A DNA stretch of 64,000 bases from Phyllobacterium pellucidum (GTDB lineage Bacteria; Pseudomonadota; Alphaproteobacteria; Rhizobiales; Rhizobiaceae), in contig NZ_JABUMX010000001.1 in the NCBI RefSeq assembly GCF_013327855.1, positions 868,001 through 932,000 of the forward strand, written 5' to 3'. The position numbers and the translations under genes are program-made. Shown here piece after piece: positions 47,242 through 55,807 of this stretch (positions within the stretch are counted from its first letter, which is position 1; each line of letters begins with the position of its first letter). The notes under the pieces are model-generated. The model saw nothing but the letters and a program-made list of their open reading frames with translations, was not told where the DNA came from and ran no database searches.

Positions 47242-48276
47242 ATGAATCTCGTAGACATGTTTCTAAAGGGACAAGGGGGCCAGAATATCGAGGCGCTATC
47301 CCGTCAGTTCAACCTGTCCCAACAGCAGACCGTCGCTGCCATCCAAGCGCTGATGCCGGCATTCTCGCAAGGCCTGCAGCGGAACGCCGCCGACCCGATG
47401 GGCTTCGGCGCTTTCATTCAGGCACTTTCCGCCGGCCAGCACACTAATTATTTCGACAATCCGCAGGCCGCCTTCAATTCGTCCGGCGTCGCCAATGGCA
47501 ATAATATTCTTGGCCAACTATTTGGCTCAAAAGACTTGTCGCGCGCTGTCGCCGACCATGCGGCGCAGATGACAGGACTTGGCGCGGAAACGCTCAGGCA
47601 GATGCTGCCGGTCATCGCTTCGATGATGATGGGTGGACTTTATAATAAATCAACCGGCCAGTTCGCAGCCTCAGGGCTCGGGGGCGGCAACGTCATCGGC
47701 GATCTCATCGAGCAGATGATGCGGCAAGGTGGGACCGCCATGGGCGGAGGTCAGCCGGCCCCCAATCGCCAGAGCGCGCCCGACGCCTCGGCAAATCCCT
47801 GGGGCCAGATCCTGGAAGGCATGTTCGGCGGTGGTGCGGCCGGCCAGCAGGGGCAGGGACAATCGGCCAATCCGCTTGGAAACAATCCGCTCGGCCAGAT
47901 ATTCGAAGAGATGATGAAGGGTGGCCTCCCCGGTGCCGCCCAGCAGGCACCGACACCACGCAGCCGCGCGCCGCAAGACGATGGAAGCGAGGATACCGCA
48001 CAGGGGCAAAATCCTTTTGGCGACAATCCGCTCGGCAAGATTTTCGAGGAGATGCTGGGCGGCGGTGCCCCGCGCGGCACGCCACCGCCGCAACCGCAGG
48101 CAAGGCAGCGGCAGGCGCAGTCGGATCCCGATGCGCCGCCGGCGCCGTCCGACAATCCACTGAAAGACATACTGGGTCAGATGTTCGACACCGGCCGCCA
48201 GGCGAACGACCAGTACCAGAAGGGACTTGAGTCGATATTCGACCAATATCTGCGCGGCATGGACCGCAACCGCTAA
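47242..48276 (+). CDS. DUF937-like protein with four or five short amphipathic repeats
   Basis: The 344-residue protein has an N-terminal helical region (MNLVDMFLKGQGGQNIEALSRQFNLSQQQTVAAIQALMPAF) like DUF937/YidB-type proteins. From about residue 149 it is Gly/Gln/Pro-rich and repeats a motif: IGDLIEQM (152-159), NPWGQILEGM (185-194), NPLGQIFEEM (215-224), NPLGKIFEEM (262-271) and NPLKDILGQM (305-314). The repeats are separated by disordered linkers. AAGGAGG lies nine bases before the ATG. No signal peptide or membrane span is present. Function is unknown; the repeats look like short linear motifs for a protein partner. Confidence 0.8.
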   Translation: MNLVDMFLKGQGGQNIEALSRQFNLSQQQTVAAIQALMPAFSQGLQRNAADPMGFGAFIQALSAGQHTNYFDNPQAAFNSSGVANGNNILGQLFGSKDLSRAVADHAAQMTGLGAETLRQMLPVIASMMMGGLYNKSTGQFAASGLGGGNVIGDLIEQMMRQGGTAMGGGQPAPNRQSAPDASANPWGQILEGMFGGGAAGQQGQGQSANPLGNNPLGQIFEEMMKGGLPGAAQQAPTPRSRAPQDDGSEDTAQGQNPFGDNPLGKIFEEMLGGGAPRGTPPPQPQARQRQAQSDPDAPPAPSDNPLKDILGQMFDTGRQANDQYQKGLESIFDQYLRGMDRNR

Positions 48277-48319
48277 AAGAAAAAGCCCGGCCACGCTGCA
48301 GATGCGAGGTGGGCCGGGC
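48277..48319 (-). terminator. Rho-independent terminator of the DUF1127 gene
   Basis: On the minus strand a perfect 8-base stem (48312-48319 with 48285-48292) with a 19-base loop is followed by TTTTTCTTTT. It also lies directly after the convergent DUF937-like stop, on the plus side of which no T tract exists. Confidence 0.75.
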
Positions 48320-48385
48320 AGTAGGCAGGCGAGGCGCCGGGAGGGGATTCCGGCGTGAATGGGCGCCTGCTAACCAGTCAGGTCC

Positions 48386-48673
48386 TCAGACGATGCTGCG
48401 GGCAGCGCGCACGCGGGTGCGCATGTCAGCCAACGCACCCAAGCGTTCGCTTGGATCATCGAGCAATGAGGTACCAATAGCCGAATGCAGATCAGCTCGG
48501 GTGACGCCGATGTCGTGCAGCATCTCGTCACTCCATTCGCCAAGGCTCAAAATCGTTTTACGATTGCGGCGAGCGACGAGCATACGGGTGACAAAGTTGG
48601 CCACTTGCGACGCAAATCCTGCGGTCGGGCGGGTGGAACCGGTTACTTCAGTCAATCTGGTCGTCGTCGTCAT
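48386..48673 (-). CDS. small DUF1127-type protein divergent from a LysR regulator
   Basis: A 95-residue protein with DUF1127 hallmarks: an arginine-rich helix FVTRMLVARRNRKTILSLGEWSDEMLHDIGVTRADL, in which LxxWSDxxLxDIGVxRxDL is the core, followed by a polar tail with DMRTRVRAARSIV. The ATG at 48673 (MTTTTRLTEV) has AAGGAG eight bases upstream. It is transcribed divergently from the LsrB/VtlR-like regulator. In Brucella, VtlR activates several small DUF1127 genes, so this gene is a likely direct target. Confidence 0.88.
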   Translation of the reverse strand: MTTTTRLTEVTGSTRPTAGFASQVANFVTRMLVARRNRKTILSLGEWSDEMLHDIGVTRADLHSAIGTSLLDDPSERLGALADMRTRVRAARSIV

Positions 48674-48799
48674 CGCCGTTACTCCTTTGGTGGCGCTGAT
48701 CAAGAAAGTTAAACCGCGCAGGAACCATTCCCACGCATCACGCTTGGCCTATCGTTGCCAGCGCTTCCTGAACATCCTCAGAATGATCCATAAGAATTG

Positions 48800-48839
48800 A
48801 TTATTCAAACGAATGTTTTTAATGTAAACGTTCAATAAT
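48800..48839. promoter_or_regulatory. nested dyads between the DUF1127 gene and the LsrB/VtlR-like regulator
   Basis: GAATGTTT (48811-48818) and AAACGTTC (48826-48833) match at 7 of 8 positions around a 7-base centre, and lie inside outer arms ATTATTCAA / TTCAATAAT (48800-48808, 48831-48839). The AT-rich block stands out from the surrounding GC-rich sequence. Its position, about 30 bases before the regulator start and 125 bases from the DUF1127 start, suits a LysR autoregulatory and activation site. Confidence 0.6.
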
Positions 48840-48870
48840 AATGATGGATGAGCCGCCTGGGAGCACGACC

Positions 48871-49827
48871 ATGAACGCACCGCTCGATCTTGACCAGTTG
48901 CAGACATTTACAGCAATCGCCGACCTTGGCAGCTTCACCAAAGCCGCCGACAAGGTGAACAAGACACAGTCCGCGGTCTCGATGCAGATGCGCCGCCTCG
49001 AAGAACGGGTCGCAAAGGCGCTGTTCGAACGGGATGGGCGCACGAACCGGCTGACCGAGGACGGCGAGCGCCTCCTCGCCTATGCGCGGCGCATGCTCCA
49101 GCTCAACAATGAAACCATCGCCGCTTTTGATGATACGCAGTTGCAGGGTCATATCCGCATTGGCACGCCCGACGACTATGCCGATCGCTTCCTGCCCGAA
49201 ATCATGGCGCGCTTCTCGCGCTCCAACCCGCGGGTCGAACTGTCCGTCGTATGCGAGCCCACCGTCAATCTCGACGAGATGATACGCAAGGGCCAGCTCG
49301 ACATTGCACTTGTCACCCAGTGCGACGAACAGCGGCGATCGGAAGTGGTGCGCAGTGAGCAATTACTTTGGGTAACGTCCGCGCATCACAATGTCCATGA
49401 GGAGCTTGTTTTGCCGCTCGCAGTCGGCCGGCCGACCTGCATCTGGCGTGCTGCCGCTATCGACGTTCTCGACCGGATGAACCACGACTACCGCATCCTC
49501 TTTACCAGCTGGTCGGCAACCGTGCTGGCGGCAGCCGTCCTTGCGGGCCTTGCCGTCTCCATCCTGCCGGAATGTGCCTTGCGTCCAGGCATGCGCGTCC
49601 TGACCGAGGCCGATGGTTTCGGCCGGTTGCCGGAGTTCGGCATCGGCATCATGCGCGGGCATACCAAGCCCTCGGCGATCGTAGATGCCCTGGCCCAGCA
49701 TATCGTGGAGAGCCTCGACAACCTGTCGATGCCGACGCCGGTTACGTTGACCCAGGCTGCGGCTCCGATCCTTGCGAACCAGCGACTGCGCCAGGTGCGC
49801 GCCACGGAACTCGCGCCGGGCTGGTAA
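48871..49827 (+). CDS. LysR-family regulator of the LsrB/VtlR type
   Basis: The protein starts MNAPLDLDQLQTFTAIADLGSFTKAADKVNKTQSAVSMQMRRLEERV, and IRIGTPDDYADRFLPEIMARFSRSNPRVELSVVCEPTVNL opens the effector domain. These segments are characteristic of LsrB (Sinorhizobium) and VtlR (Brucella). Four cysteines (C128, C151, C190, C235) lie in the effector domain; redox-active cysteines have been described for LsrB. The ATG at 48871 has GGGAG seven bases upstream and is preferred to one at 48841 inside the dyad. In relatives it controls AbcR small RNAs, envelope and oxidative-stress genes and DUF1127 genes. A DUF1127 gene is its divergent neighbour here. Confidence 0.85.
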   Translation: MNAPLDLDQLQTFTAIADLGSFTKAADKVNKTQSAVSMQMRRLEERVAKALFERDGRTNRLTEDGERLLAYARRMLQLNNETIAAFDDTQLQGHIRIGTPDDYADRFLPEIMARFSRSNPRVELSVVCEPTVNLDEMIRKGQLDIALVTQCDEQRRSEVVRSEQLLWVTSAHHNVHEELVLPLAVGRPTCIWRAAAIDVLDRMNHDYRILFTSWSATVLAAAVLAGLAVSILPECALRPGMRVLTEADGFGRLPEFGIGIMRGHTKPSAIVDALAQHIVESLDNLSMPTPVTLTQAAAPILANQRLRQVRATELAPGW

Positions 49828-49835
49828 GTAGACGC

Positions 49836-50426
49836 TTACATTGCGCCTTGCCAGGCTTTTACCGCGTCCAGGGGATAAAGCAGCATCAAGACGTTAAGCG
49901 TGAGGTTGTCGCGGATTACCCAGGCAGCCAGAAGCTCGAAGAAGATCGCCAAAACCACGGTCAGCCAGATGGGCGCGCGGGCCGCAAAAAAGAAGCCGAT
50001 GACCATGAACAGGATGTCGGATACGGAATTCAGGACACTGTCGCCGACGTAGCCGAGAGCAATCGTGGCCTCGCGGTAGCGATTGATGACCATGTCGGTG
50101 TTCTCGAATATCTCCCAGGACGCTTCGATCAGAATTGCGATCAAGAGCCGCGCCCCAATCGGCGTCCTACGGGCGACAAGCCAAAGCAGACCGTAGAACA
50201 GGAAGCCATGAATGATATGCGACAGCGTGTACCAATCGGCGATGTGCTGCGAATTGTCGGACGAGTTCGTCTCGCCCACCCACAGCTTAATTGTACCGCA
50301 GGTACAGATCGGATTGCGGCCCATCCACAAAAGGATCGCGGCAGCGGCAGCGATCATCAGCGCTCCGATTAGCAGATAATGGCGCAATTTCAGTCGCTTG
50401 GCGGTTAGGGAGGCTGTTGCTGACAT
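49836..50426 (-). CDS. DUF2585 (UPF0314) membrane protein
   Basis: The 196-residue protein has about five hydrophobic segments. The signature stretch [47 protein letters not shown], with two cysteines and conserved His residues, follows the first transmembrane helix, and [39 protein letters not shown] comes later. These are diagnostic for UPF0314, found mainly in alphaproteobacteria. The His/Asp/Glu residues near the membrane face could bind metal, but no function is known. It is divergent from xseA and convergent with the LsrB/VtlR-like gene. Confidence 0.88.
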   Translation of the reverse strand: MSATASLTAKRLKLRHYLLIGALMIAAAAAILLWMGRNPICTCGTIKLWVGETNSSDNSQHIADWYTLSHIIHGFLFYGLLWLVARRTPIGARLLIAILIEASWEIFENTDMVINRYREATIALGYVGDSVLNSVSDILFMVIGFFFAARAPIWLTVVLAIFFELLAAWVIRDNLTLNVLMLLYPLDAVKAWQGAM

Positions 50427-50535
50427 GACGATTCCTTTTTTCCCAAGTTAAAGGCGATATCGCATCGGCTGACAATGGCGCAATCGATGGTTGGGCGAGA
50501 CTTGACCTTGTTTCTGGCCCCGATAGTTATACGTC

Positions 50536-52122
50536 ATGAGCGAAGTGCCCGAATCTGCCACCAATGCCGCCGAATATACCGTCTCCGAGATATCCGGCGC
50601 GCTCAAGCGCACCGTTGAAGATGCTTTCGGCCACGTGCGCGTGCGCGGGGAGATTTCCGGCTATCGCGGACCGCACTCGTCCGGCCATGCCTATTTTTCG
50701 CTGAAGGACGACAAGGCCCGTATCGAGGCGGTGATCTGGCGCAGTTCCATGAACCGCCTTCGCTTCCAGCCGGAAGAAGGCATGGAAGTCATTGCCACCG
50801 GTAAACTGACCACCTACCCGGGCTCATCCAAATACCAGATCGTCATCGAGCAGATGGAGCCAGCGGGTGCCGGCGCGCTGATGGCGCTTCTCGAAGAGCG
50901 CAAGCGCAGGCTCGGCGCAGAAGGCCTGTTCGATGCTTCGGCGAAGCGGGCCCTCCCCTTCATGCCGCGCATCATCGGCGTCGTCACTTCACCGACGGGC
51001 GCGGTCATTCGCGATATCATCCACCGGATCACCGACCGTTTCCCATTGCACGTCCTGGTCTGGCCGGTCCGCGTGCAGGGCGAGACCTCTGGCATGGAAG
51101 TTGCCAATGCGATCAATGGCTTCAACGGGTGGGACGGCGGTGCTCTGCCTCGCCCTGATGTGCTTATCGTCGCGCGTGGCGGCGGCAGCCTTGAAGACCT
51201 TTGGGGGTTCAACGATGAAGCCGTAGTGCGTGCGGTCGCGGCCTCGCGCATTCCGGTCATTTCGGCGGTCGGGCACGAAACCGACTGGACGCTGATCGAC
51301 CTTGCCGCGGATGTGCGGGCGCCGACACCGACAGGCGCGGCGGAGATGGCCGTGCCGGTGAAGGCAGACCTTGCGGCGCACATCGCCATGATGGGTGCGC
51401 GGCTCGCCTCAAGCATGTCGCGCTATTTGAACCGCCGCCGCGAAACGCAGCGCGCCCTTTCGCGGGCGTTGCCGTCGGCGGATCAATTGCTGGCTTTGCC
51501 GCGACGGCATTTCGACGAGACCGCCGCGCGTCTTTCCCGCGCGCTGCAGGCGAACACCCAGGGGAAACGCGCTCATTTCGACGGGCGGGCCCGGCAATTG
51601 TCACCGCGCCTGCTCCAACACAGGTTGCGCGAAAAGCGGCGCGAGACCGGCATACTCGCTGTTCGTTTGCCGCGTGCACTCGATGTCTTCGTGCGCGATC
51701 TTCGGGCGCTCTATCACCGACGGACTGGCCGACTATCGATCGAAGCGACCGGGCGCCGGACGGAGCGCGGACGCCAGCATCTGCAGCAACTGGACCGGCG
51801 GCTTGGTCAATCGATCGATCTTCGGCTCGACCGCGCCAAACGGAAAAGTTTTGAACTCGAACGGCTGATGCGCACGCTATCGCATGCAAGCGTGCTGGAA
51901 CGCGGCTTTGCGATTGTGCTCGACCCCTCAGGTGCTCCGATAAAGCGGGCACTGGACATTGCCGATGGCGATGACGTCACGCTACGTTTTCAGGACGGCG
52001 ACGTGCAGGCCGTCGCCACGGAGGCAAGCGAGCGCCCGGCCAAGCCAAAACCCGAACGGCCTGCCCCTGCCCCGGCCAAGAAGCCGCCGGTGCCAAGCGG
52101 CTCGCAGGGCTCGCTTTTCTGA
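50536..52122 (+). CDS. xseA: exodeoxyribonuclease VII large subunit
   Basis: XseA degrades single-stranded DNA together with XseB. It has the N-terminal OB fold ([56 protein letters not shown]) and the catalytic region with [35 protein letters not shown] and [30 protein letters not shown] helical coiled region and a Pro/Ala/Lys-rich tail follow ([18 protein letters not shown]). At 528 residues it is longer than the E. coli protein because of the tail. xseB is not nearby. Its stop directly abuts the convergent binding-protein gene with no terminator between. Confidence 0.95.
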   Translation: MSEVPESATNAAEYTVSEISGALKRTVEDAFGHVRVRGEISGYRGPHSSGHAYFSLKDDKARIEAVIWRSSMNRLRFQPEEGMEVIATGKLTTYPGSSKYQIVIEQMEPAGAGALMALLEERKRRLGAEGLFDASAKRALPFMPRIIGVVTSPTGAVIRDIIHRITDRFPLHVLVWPVRVQGETSGMEVANAINGFNGWDGGALPRPDVLIVARGGGSLEDLWGFNDEAVVRAVAASRIPVISAVGHETDWTLIDLAADVRAPTPTGAAEMAVPVKADLAAHIAMMGARLASSMSRYLNRRRETQRALSRALPSADQLLALPRRHFDETAARLSRALQANTQGKRAHFDGRARQLSPRLLQHRLREKRRETGILAVRLPRALDVFVRDLRALYHRRTGRLSIEATGRRTERGRQHLQQLDRRLGQSIDLRLDRAKRKSFELERLMRTLSHASVLERGFAIVLDPSGAPIKRALDIADGDDVTLRFQDGDVQAVATEASERPAKPKPERPAPAPAKKPPVPSGSQGSLF

Positions 52123-53220
52123 CTATTCCCGCGTCCAGTCAGGACTATTGAGTTCGATCAGTGATTGTGACCAATCGTCAATAAATTGCTGGCGCTGGGC
52201 GCGATCCTGCACCGCAAGCAGTGCCGGGCCGATGCGGATCGGCTGGGCGATGCCGGACTCCTTCATATTCTGCGGCCCGTCGACATCGGGCGGCAGCCCA
52301 CCGGTTTCCGTAAAATAGAAGGCGTTGCTGCGCGCGATTGCCTGTCCCCGTTCGGAAAGCAAGAAATCAAGAAATTGTGCGCCAAGTTCGGCTTGTTTGG
52401 CGGCTTTCGGGATGAGCGCGCCACGGCTGAGAACCAGCGTATAATCGCGCGGCACGACGATGCGCAGTTGCGGATGGCGCAGGGCCGCCTCATAGGCATA
52501 GGACCCCAGCATGTTGTAGCCGATATAGAGATTGCCCTTGGCGACTTCCTCGATGATTTCACCGGTGCAGCAACGCGCCACCGCCGCTGCACGCGCCATG
52601 CTCTCGAGCAGCCGGCCAAAAACGGTTGTCGTCTGGCGCGCATCGTTGAAAGCAAGAAGATAGCCGATACCCGACAACCGAATATCATAGGTGCCGACGC
52701 GCCCGCGATAGTAGTCGAGCCGTTCGCGCAAAAGGTCCGCGAGTTCGACGTGGGTGCGCGGCACTTCGTTGGCTGGTACCAACCGGTTGTTGTAGACGAA
52801 AACAGCCGGTTCATAGGTAAAGCCGAAAACCTCGTCGCGCCAATTGGCCCATTCGGCAACCCGTGCCGTTTCTGGTGACCGGTGAGCCGTCGCGCAGCCG
52901 TCATTGGCAAGCTTGACCAATTGATCCACCGAGGAAGACAGGAGTAGATCGCCAAGCGGCTCGCCCTTGCGGCAGGCCTCGCTCGCAAGCGAATTCAGCT
53001 CATTGGTCAGGTATTCGATATAGTTGATGGTGATGCCCGGCGACGATTTCTGGAAATCCTCGATCAATGGTTTCATCGCCACGAGATCGGTGGTCGAATA
53101 GATCGTCAAACGGCCTGTCTCAACACCGCTCGCCGGAAACACCGTCTTGTCGTCGTCCGCAGCTTTCGCGAGCGAGACGCTGAAGGCGACGACGAGGCTT
53201 GCGAGGATTATCCGGATCAT
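52123..53220 (-). CDS. periplasmic substrate-binding protein in a two-component operon
   Basis: After a signal peptide (MIRIILASLVVAFSVSLAKA) comes an iron/thiamine-type extracellular binding protein fold: LTIYSTTDLVAMKPLIEDFQKSSPGITINYIEY, FGFTYEPAVFVYNNRLVP, YDIRLSGIGYLLAFNDA, and a C-terminal FLLSERGQAIARSNAFYFTETGG. It resembles PgtC-like proteins. No permease or ATPase gene is adjacent. Instead its start overlaps the stop of a TctE-like sensor kinase (ATGA). The likely role is a periplasmic sensor that presents a ligand to the kinase, rather than a transport subunit. The ligand is unknown; phosphorylated C3 compounds or carboxylates are possibilities by family only. Confidence 0.85.
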   Translation of the reverse strand: MIRIILASLVVAFSVSLAKAADDDKTVFPASGVETGRLTIYSTTDLVAMKPLIEDFQKSSPGITINYIEYLTNELNSLASEACRKGEPLGDLLLSSSVDQLVKLANDGCATAHRSPETARVAEWANWRDEVFGFTYEPAVFVYNNRLVPANEVPRTHVELADLLRERLDYYRGRVGTYDIRLSGIGYLLAFNDARQTTTVFGRLLESMARAAAVARCCTGEIIEEVAKGNLYIGYNMLGSYAYEAALRHPQLRIVVPRDYTLVLSRGALIPKAAKQAELGAQFLDFLLSERGQAIARSNAFYFTETGGLPPDVDGPQNMKESGIAQPIRIGPALLAVQDRAQRQQFIDDWSQSLIELNSPDWTRE

Positions 53221-54602
53221 GATGTACCACCCTTCAAAAGCGGAAGCGCAAGTATCACCGTAAATCCCCTTTCGTCGCGCGCGCGGAAGCTCAATGTACC
53301 GCCGTGGGCCTTGGCAACTTCCAGTGCTATGGCAAAGCCGAGCCCCGAACTTCCTTCGTGTGACTTGGACGTAGCAAAGCGCTGCGTGGCCCTTTCCCAG
53401 CCTTCCGGGGGAATGCCCGGCCCGTCATCCTCGACCTCGACGAAAGCCTCGGCATCGTTTGCGCGAACGCGCACTTCCAGACGGTGTTTGGCCCCGTGCC
53501 GCAAGGCGTTGTCGATGACATTGACGATCGCTTCGCGCAGGCTCACCGCGTCGCCAAGGACAAATGGACGCTCGTCGGGGGCTTCGAAGGAGATGACGAT
53601 ATCCGGATCGACGGTGATCGGGATGGCGGCGCGATAAGCGCGCCGCGCCACATCAACCAGACTGATCGGCTCAAGTTGCACAGAATCCGCCCGGTGGATG
53701 ACCATGGCGTGGCTCAGCAATTGATTGGTAAGGCGTGCCAGTTCCCCCGCGCGCTCCTGCACGCGTTCGTAGTGCTGACGCCCGGCCTTGTCGAGTTTGT
53801 CGCCGCCAAGGAGGTCGATCTGCGCCGAAAGCGCTGTCAGCGGGGTGCGGATCTGATGTGCGGCATCAGCGATGAAGCGCTGCAAGAGATCGACACGCTC
53901 ATTAAGACGACCCATGAAGTGATTGATCGACCCGACGAAAGGATCAAGTTCACGCGGAACATCGACCGTAACGGGTGTCAAATCATGCGGATCGCGCCGC
54001 CGCACCGCCGTGCCGAGATGTTCGACGGGCTGCAGCGCATAACGAATTGCCAGCATCGCGCCGACGAAGGCGAGGAGGCTCATGACGAGCACGAGAATGG
54101 TCGCGCGGAGCGTCAATTCCCGAGTCAGCGCCGAGCGGGCCTCGTTTGTCTGCGCAACAATGACAAAAGCCTCGCCTGACACAGCGGGGTCCGCAAGGAC
54201 GCGCTTGGCACTGGCAATGCGGACGGGCTCGCCCTTGTAGAACCCCTCTTCCGCGTTCGATACGTCTTCGATGCGATCGAGCGGAACCGGGCTTTCGAGG
54301 TCGTCATAACCGGTCAGCGTCTCACCATGCGTATTGATGACGCGGTAGAAAATCCGGTCGCGTTCGGCAAGGCCGAGAAGCTCGAAGGCCGAGGTCGGCA
54401 GGCGCACCGTCAATATTCCGTCCTCGACAGCAAGACTCTCGGACATCTGAAGTGCGGCGCCGACGAGGAGGCGGTCGTAGGCCTTGTTGGCGGCCGTTTC
54501 GGCATAGTACCAGGCCGCAGTCACGAGCAAGGCCGCGCCGATGCCGAGAACGACGGAAATACGGCGGGCAAGTCGGGCAAAAAGCGACGGTTCACGGCGC
54601 AT
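53217..54602 (-). CDS. TctE-like sensor histidine kinase
   Basis: Two transmembrane segments (about residues 17-35 and 166-188) flank a periplasmic domain of about 130 residues of the 2CSK_N type. A HAMP region follows, then the H-box FIADAAHQIRTPLTALSAQIDLL with phospho-acceptor H249, and the ATPase boxes (VIDNALRHG, DDGPGIP, GLGFAIALEVAKAHGG). The 461-residue layout matches TctE/QseC kinases that sense carboxylates. Its start overlaps the response-regulator stop, and its stop overlaps the start of the binding-protein gene. All three should be made in coupled amounts. Confidence 0.94.
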   Translation of the reverse strand: MRREPSLFARLARRISVVLGIGAALLVTAAWYYAETAANKAYDRLLVGAALQMSESLAVEDGILTVRLPTSAFELLGLAERDRIFYRVINTHGETLTGYDDLESPVPLDRIEDVSNAEEGFYKGEPVRIASAKRVLADPAVSGEAFVIVAQTNEARSALTRELTLRATILVLVMSLLAFVGAMLAIRYALQPVEHLGTAVRRRDPHDLTPVTVDVPRELDPFVGSINHFMGRLNERVDLLQRFIADAAHQIRTPLTALSAQIDLLGGDKLDKAGRQHYERVQERAGELARLTNQLLSHAMVIHRADSVQLEPISLVDVARRAYRAAIPITVDPDIVISFEAPDERPFVLGDAVSLREAIVNVIDNALRHGAKHRLEVRVRANDAEAFVEVEDDGPGIPPEGWERATQRFATSKSHEGSSGLGFAIALEVAKAHGGTLSFRARDERGFTVILALPLLKGGTS

Positions 54603-55269
54603 CGTCGGAAACCAGTTGGTAGCCGAGGCCGCGCACAGTCACGATGCGCGCCTTTGCGCCTTCGAGCTTCTTGCGCAACCGGCCGATATAGAGCTCGATT
54701 GCATTGGCATTGGCAGCTTCATCGAACCCGAAAATCTGATCAAGCAACTCATCCTTGCTGAAAACGCGGCCAGGACGCGCCACGAGCACTTCCAGCAAGG
54801 TCAATTCGCGGCGTTTAAGCTGAACTTCGCGCTTGCCGACATGGACGGAGCGCGCGGCCCGATCGACGGCGATATCGCCGCATTTGATGAGATTGGTCGC
54901 TTCCCCGCCGGTGCGCCTGCGCATAAGCACACGAGCTCGCGCTTCGAGTTCGCGAAAATCGAAAGGCTTCACCAGATAGTCGTCGGCGCCGAGATCAAGT
55001 GCACCGACGCGGTCGTCGATCTCGGAGCGGGCGGTCAGGACAAGGACCGGCACCGCATTGCCGGACTTGCGGATATGCTTGAGAATCTCGAAGCCGTTCA
55101 TACCGGGTAGCATCACGTCGAGGATGACCAGCGCATAGTCGGTGAAGTCGATGATCTCTGCTGCGTCGCGCCCATTGGTTTCCCAATCGACGGCATGGCC
55201 GGTCGCCTCAAAACGCTTGCAGATGGCTTCCCCCACATCGCGCGTGTCTTCTACGAGCAATATACGCAT
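54592..55269 (-). CDS. OmpR/TctD-like response regulator
   Basis: The 225-residue protein begins MRILLVEDTRDVGEAICKRFEATGHAVDWETNG, with D51 in VILDVMLPGMNGFE as the phospho-acceptor and K in DDYLVKPFDFRE. The C-terminal winged helix reads VQLKRRELTLLEVLVARPGRVFSKDELLDQIFGFDEAANANAIELYIGRLRKKL. The ATG at 55269 is chosen over one twelve codons earlier that does not match the family. It heads a three-gene operon with the kinase and binding protein. The target genes are not apparent in the window. Confidence 0.94.
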   Translation of the reverse strand: MRILLVEDTRDVGEAICKRFEATGHAVDWETNGRDAAEIIDFTDYALVILDVMLPGMNGFEILKHIRKSGNAVPVLVLTARSEIDDRVGALDLGADDYLVKPFDFRELEARARVLMRRRTGGEATNLIKCGDIAVDRAARSVHVGKREVQLKRRELTLLEVLVARPGRVFSKDELLDQIFGFDEAANANAIELYIGRLRKKLEGAKARIVTVRGLGYQLVSDDAP

Positions 55270-55464
55270 GGCGCTTTCATTGGCACGAAACACGAGTGCC
55301 AGCAAACATTATGACGAAGCGGTGAACTGTCCCATCGGTGTAGCCCGATAGAGCAACATGCATTCCCGAAATTGCGGTCCATAATGAAGGGGCTCGGATG
55401 CTGCTTCTGATGGAGGTCTTGAGGGACAGGCTTTCACCGGATCATCCGTCAACTGGAGGGGATC

Positions 55465-55761
55465 ATGGGAAAGACATCCGACGAACATTCACGTCAATCA
55501 CATCTGTCGCGCCGCGTATTGATCATCGCCGGCGCAATCCTCGCATGTACCTATGCCATCGAGATCACTGCCGCTAAAGGCGGTGGCGGTGGCGGAGGTG
55601 GTGGTGGGGGCGGCGGCGGAGGCGGCGGCGGCGGCAAAGGCGGCGGCGGTGGCTCTGGAGGCGGAAAAGGCGGCAGCGGCGGAAACAGTGGCAAGGGACG
55701 TGGCCACGACGGCGACCCATGCACGACCGGCCAAGGTAGCACGCCCTCCGGTTCGTGCTGA
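55465..55761 (+). CDS. small exported protein with a polyglycine tract
   Basis: The 98-residue protein has a polar N-terminus, a hydrophobic stretch (RRVLIIAGAILACTYAIEITAA), then about 19 consecutive glycines and a further Gly/Lys/Ser-rich region, ending in DGDPCTTGQGSTPSGSC with two cysteines. GGAGG lies five bases before the ATG. The hydrophobic stretch could be a signal peptide cleaved near ITAA or a signal anchor. The glycine tract is built of GGC, GGT and GGA codons and is prone to length change. Function is unknown. It could equally be a low-complexity frame, but the ribosome site and signal favour a gene. Confidence 0.6.
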   Translation: MGKTSDEHSRQSHLSRRVLIIAGAILACTYAIEITAAKGGGGGGGGGGGGGGGGGGGKGGGGGSGGGKGGSGGNSGKGRGHDGDPCTTGQGSTPSGSC

Positions 55762-55807
55762 CTGCAGGCATGAAGCGTCACACGCTCGCAGGTTTTGACA
55801 ATTAGGT

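Noticed and set aside
48740..48795. 17-codon upstream frame (MDHSEDVQEALATIGQA) in the DUF1127 leader
   Set aside because: No ribosome site and no regulatory codon pattern; too short to support as a leader peptide.
48674..48870. AbcR small RNA in the DUF1127 leader
   Set aside because: AbcR genes lie near lsrB in some rhizobia, but I could not recognise the conserved AbcR loops or a terminator here.
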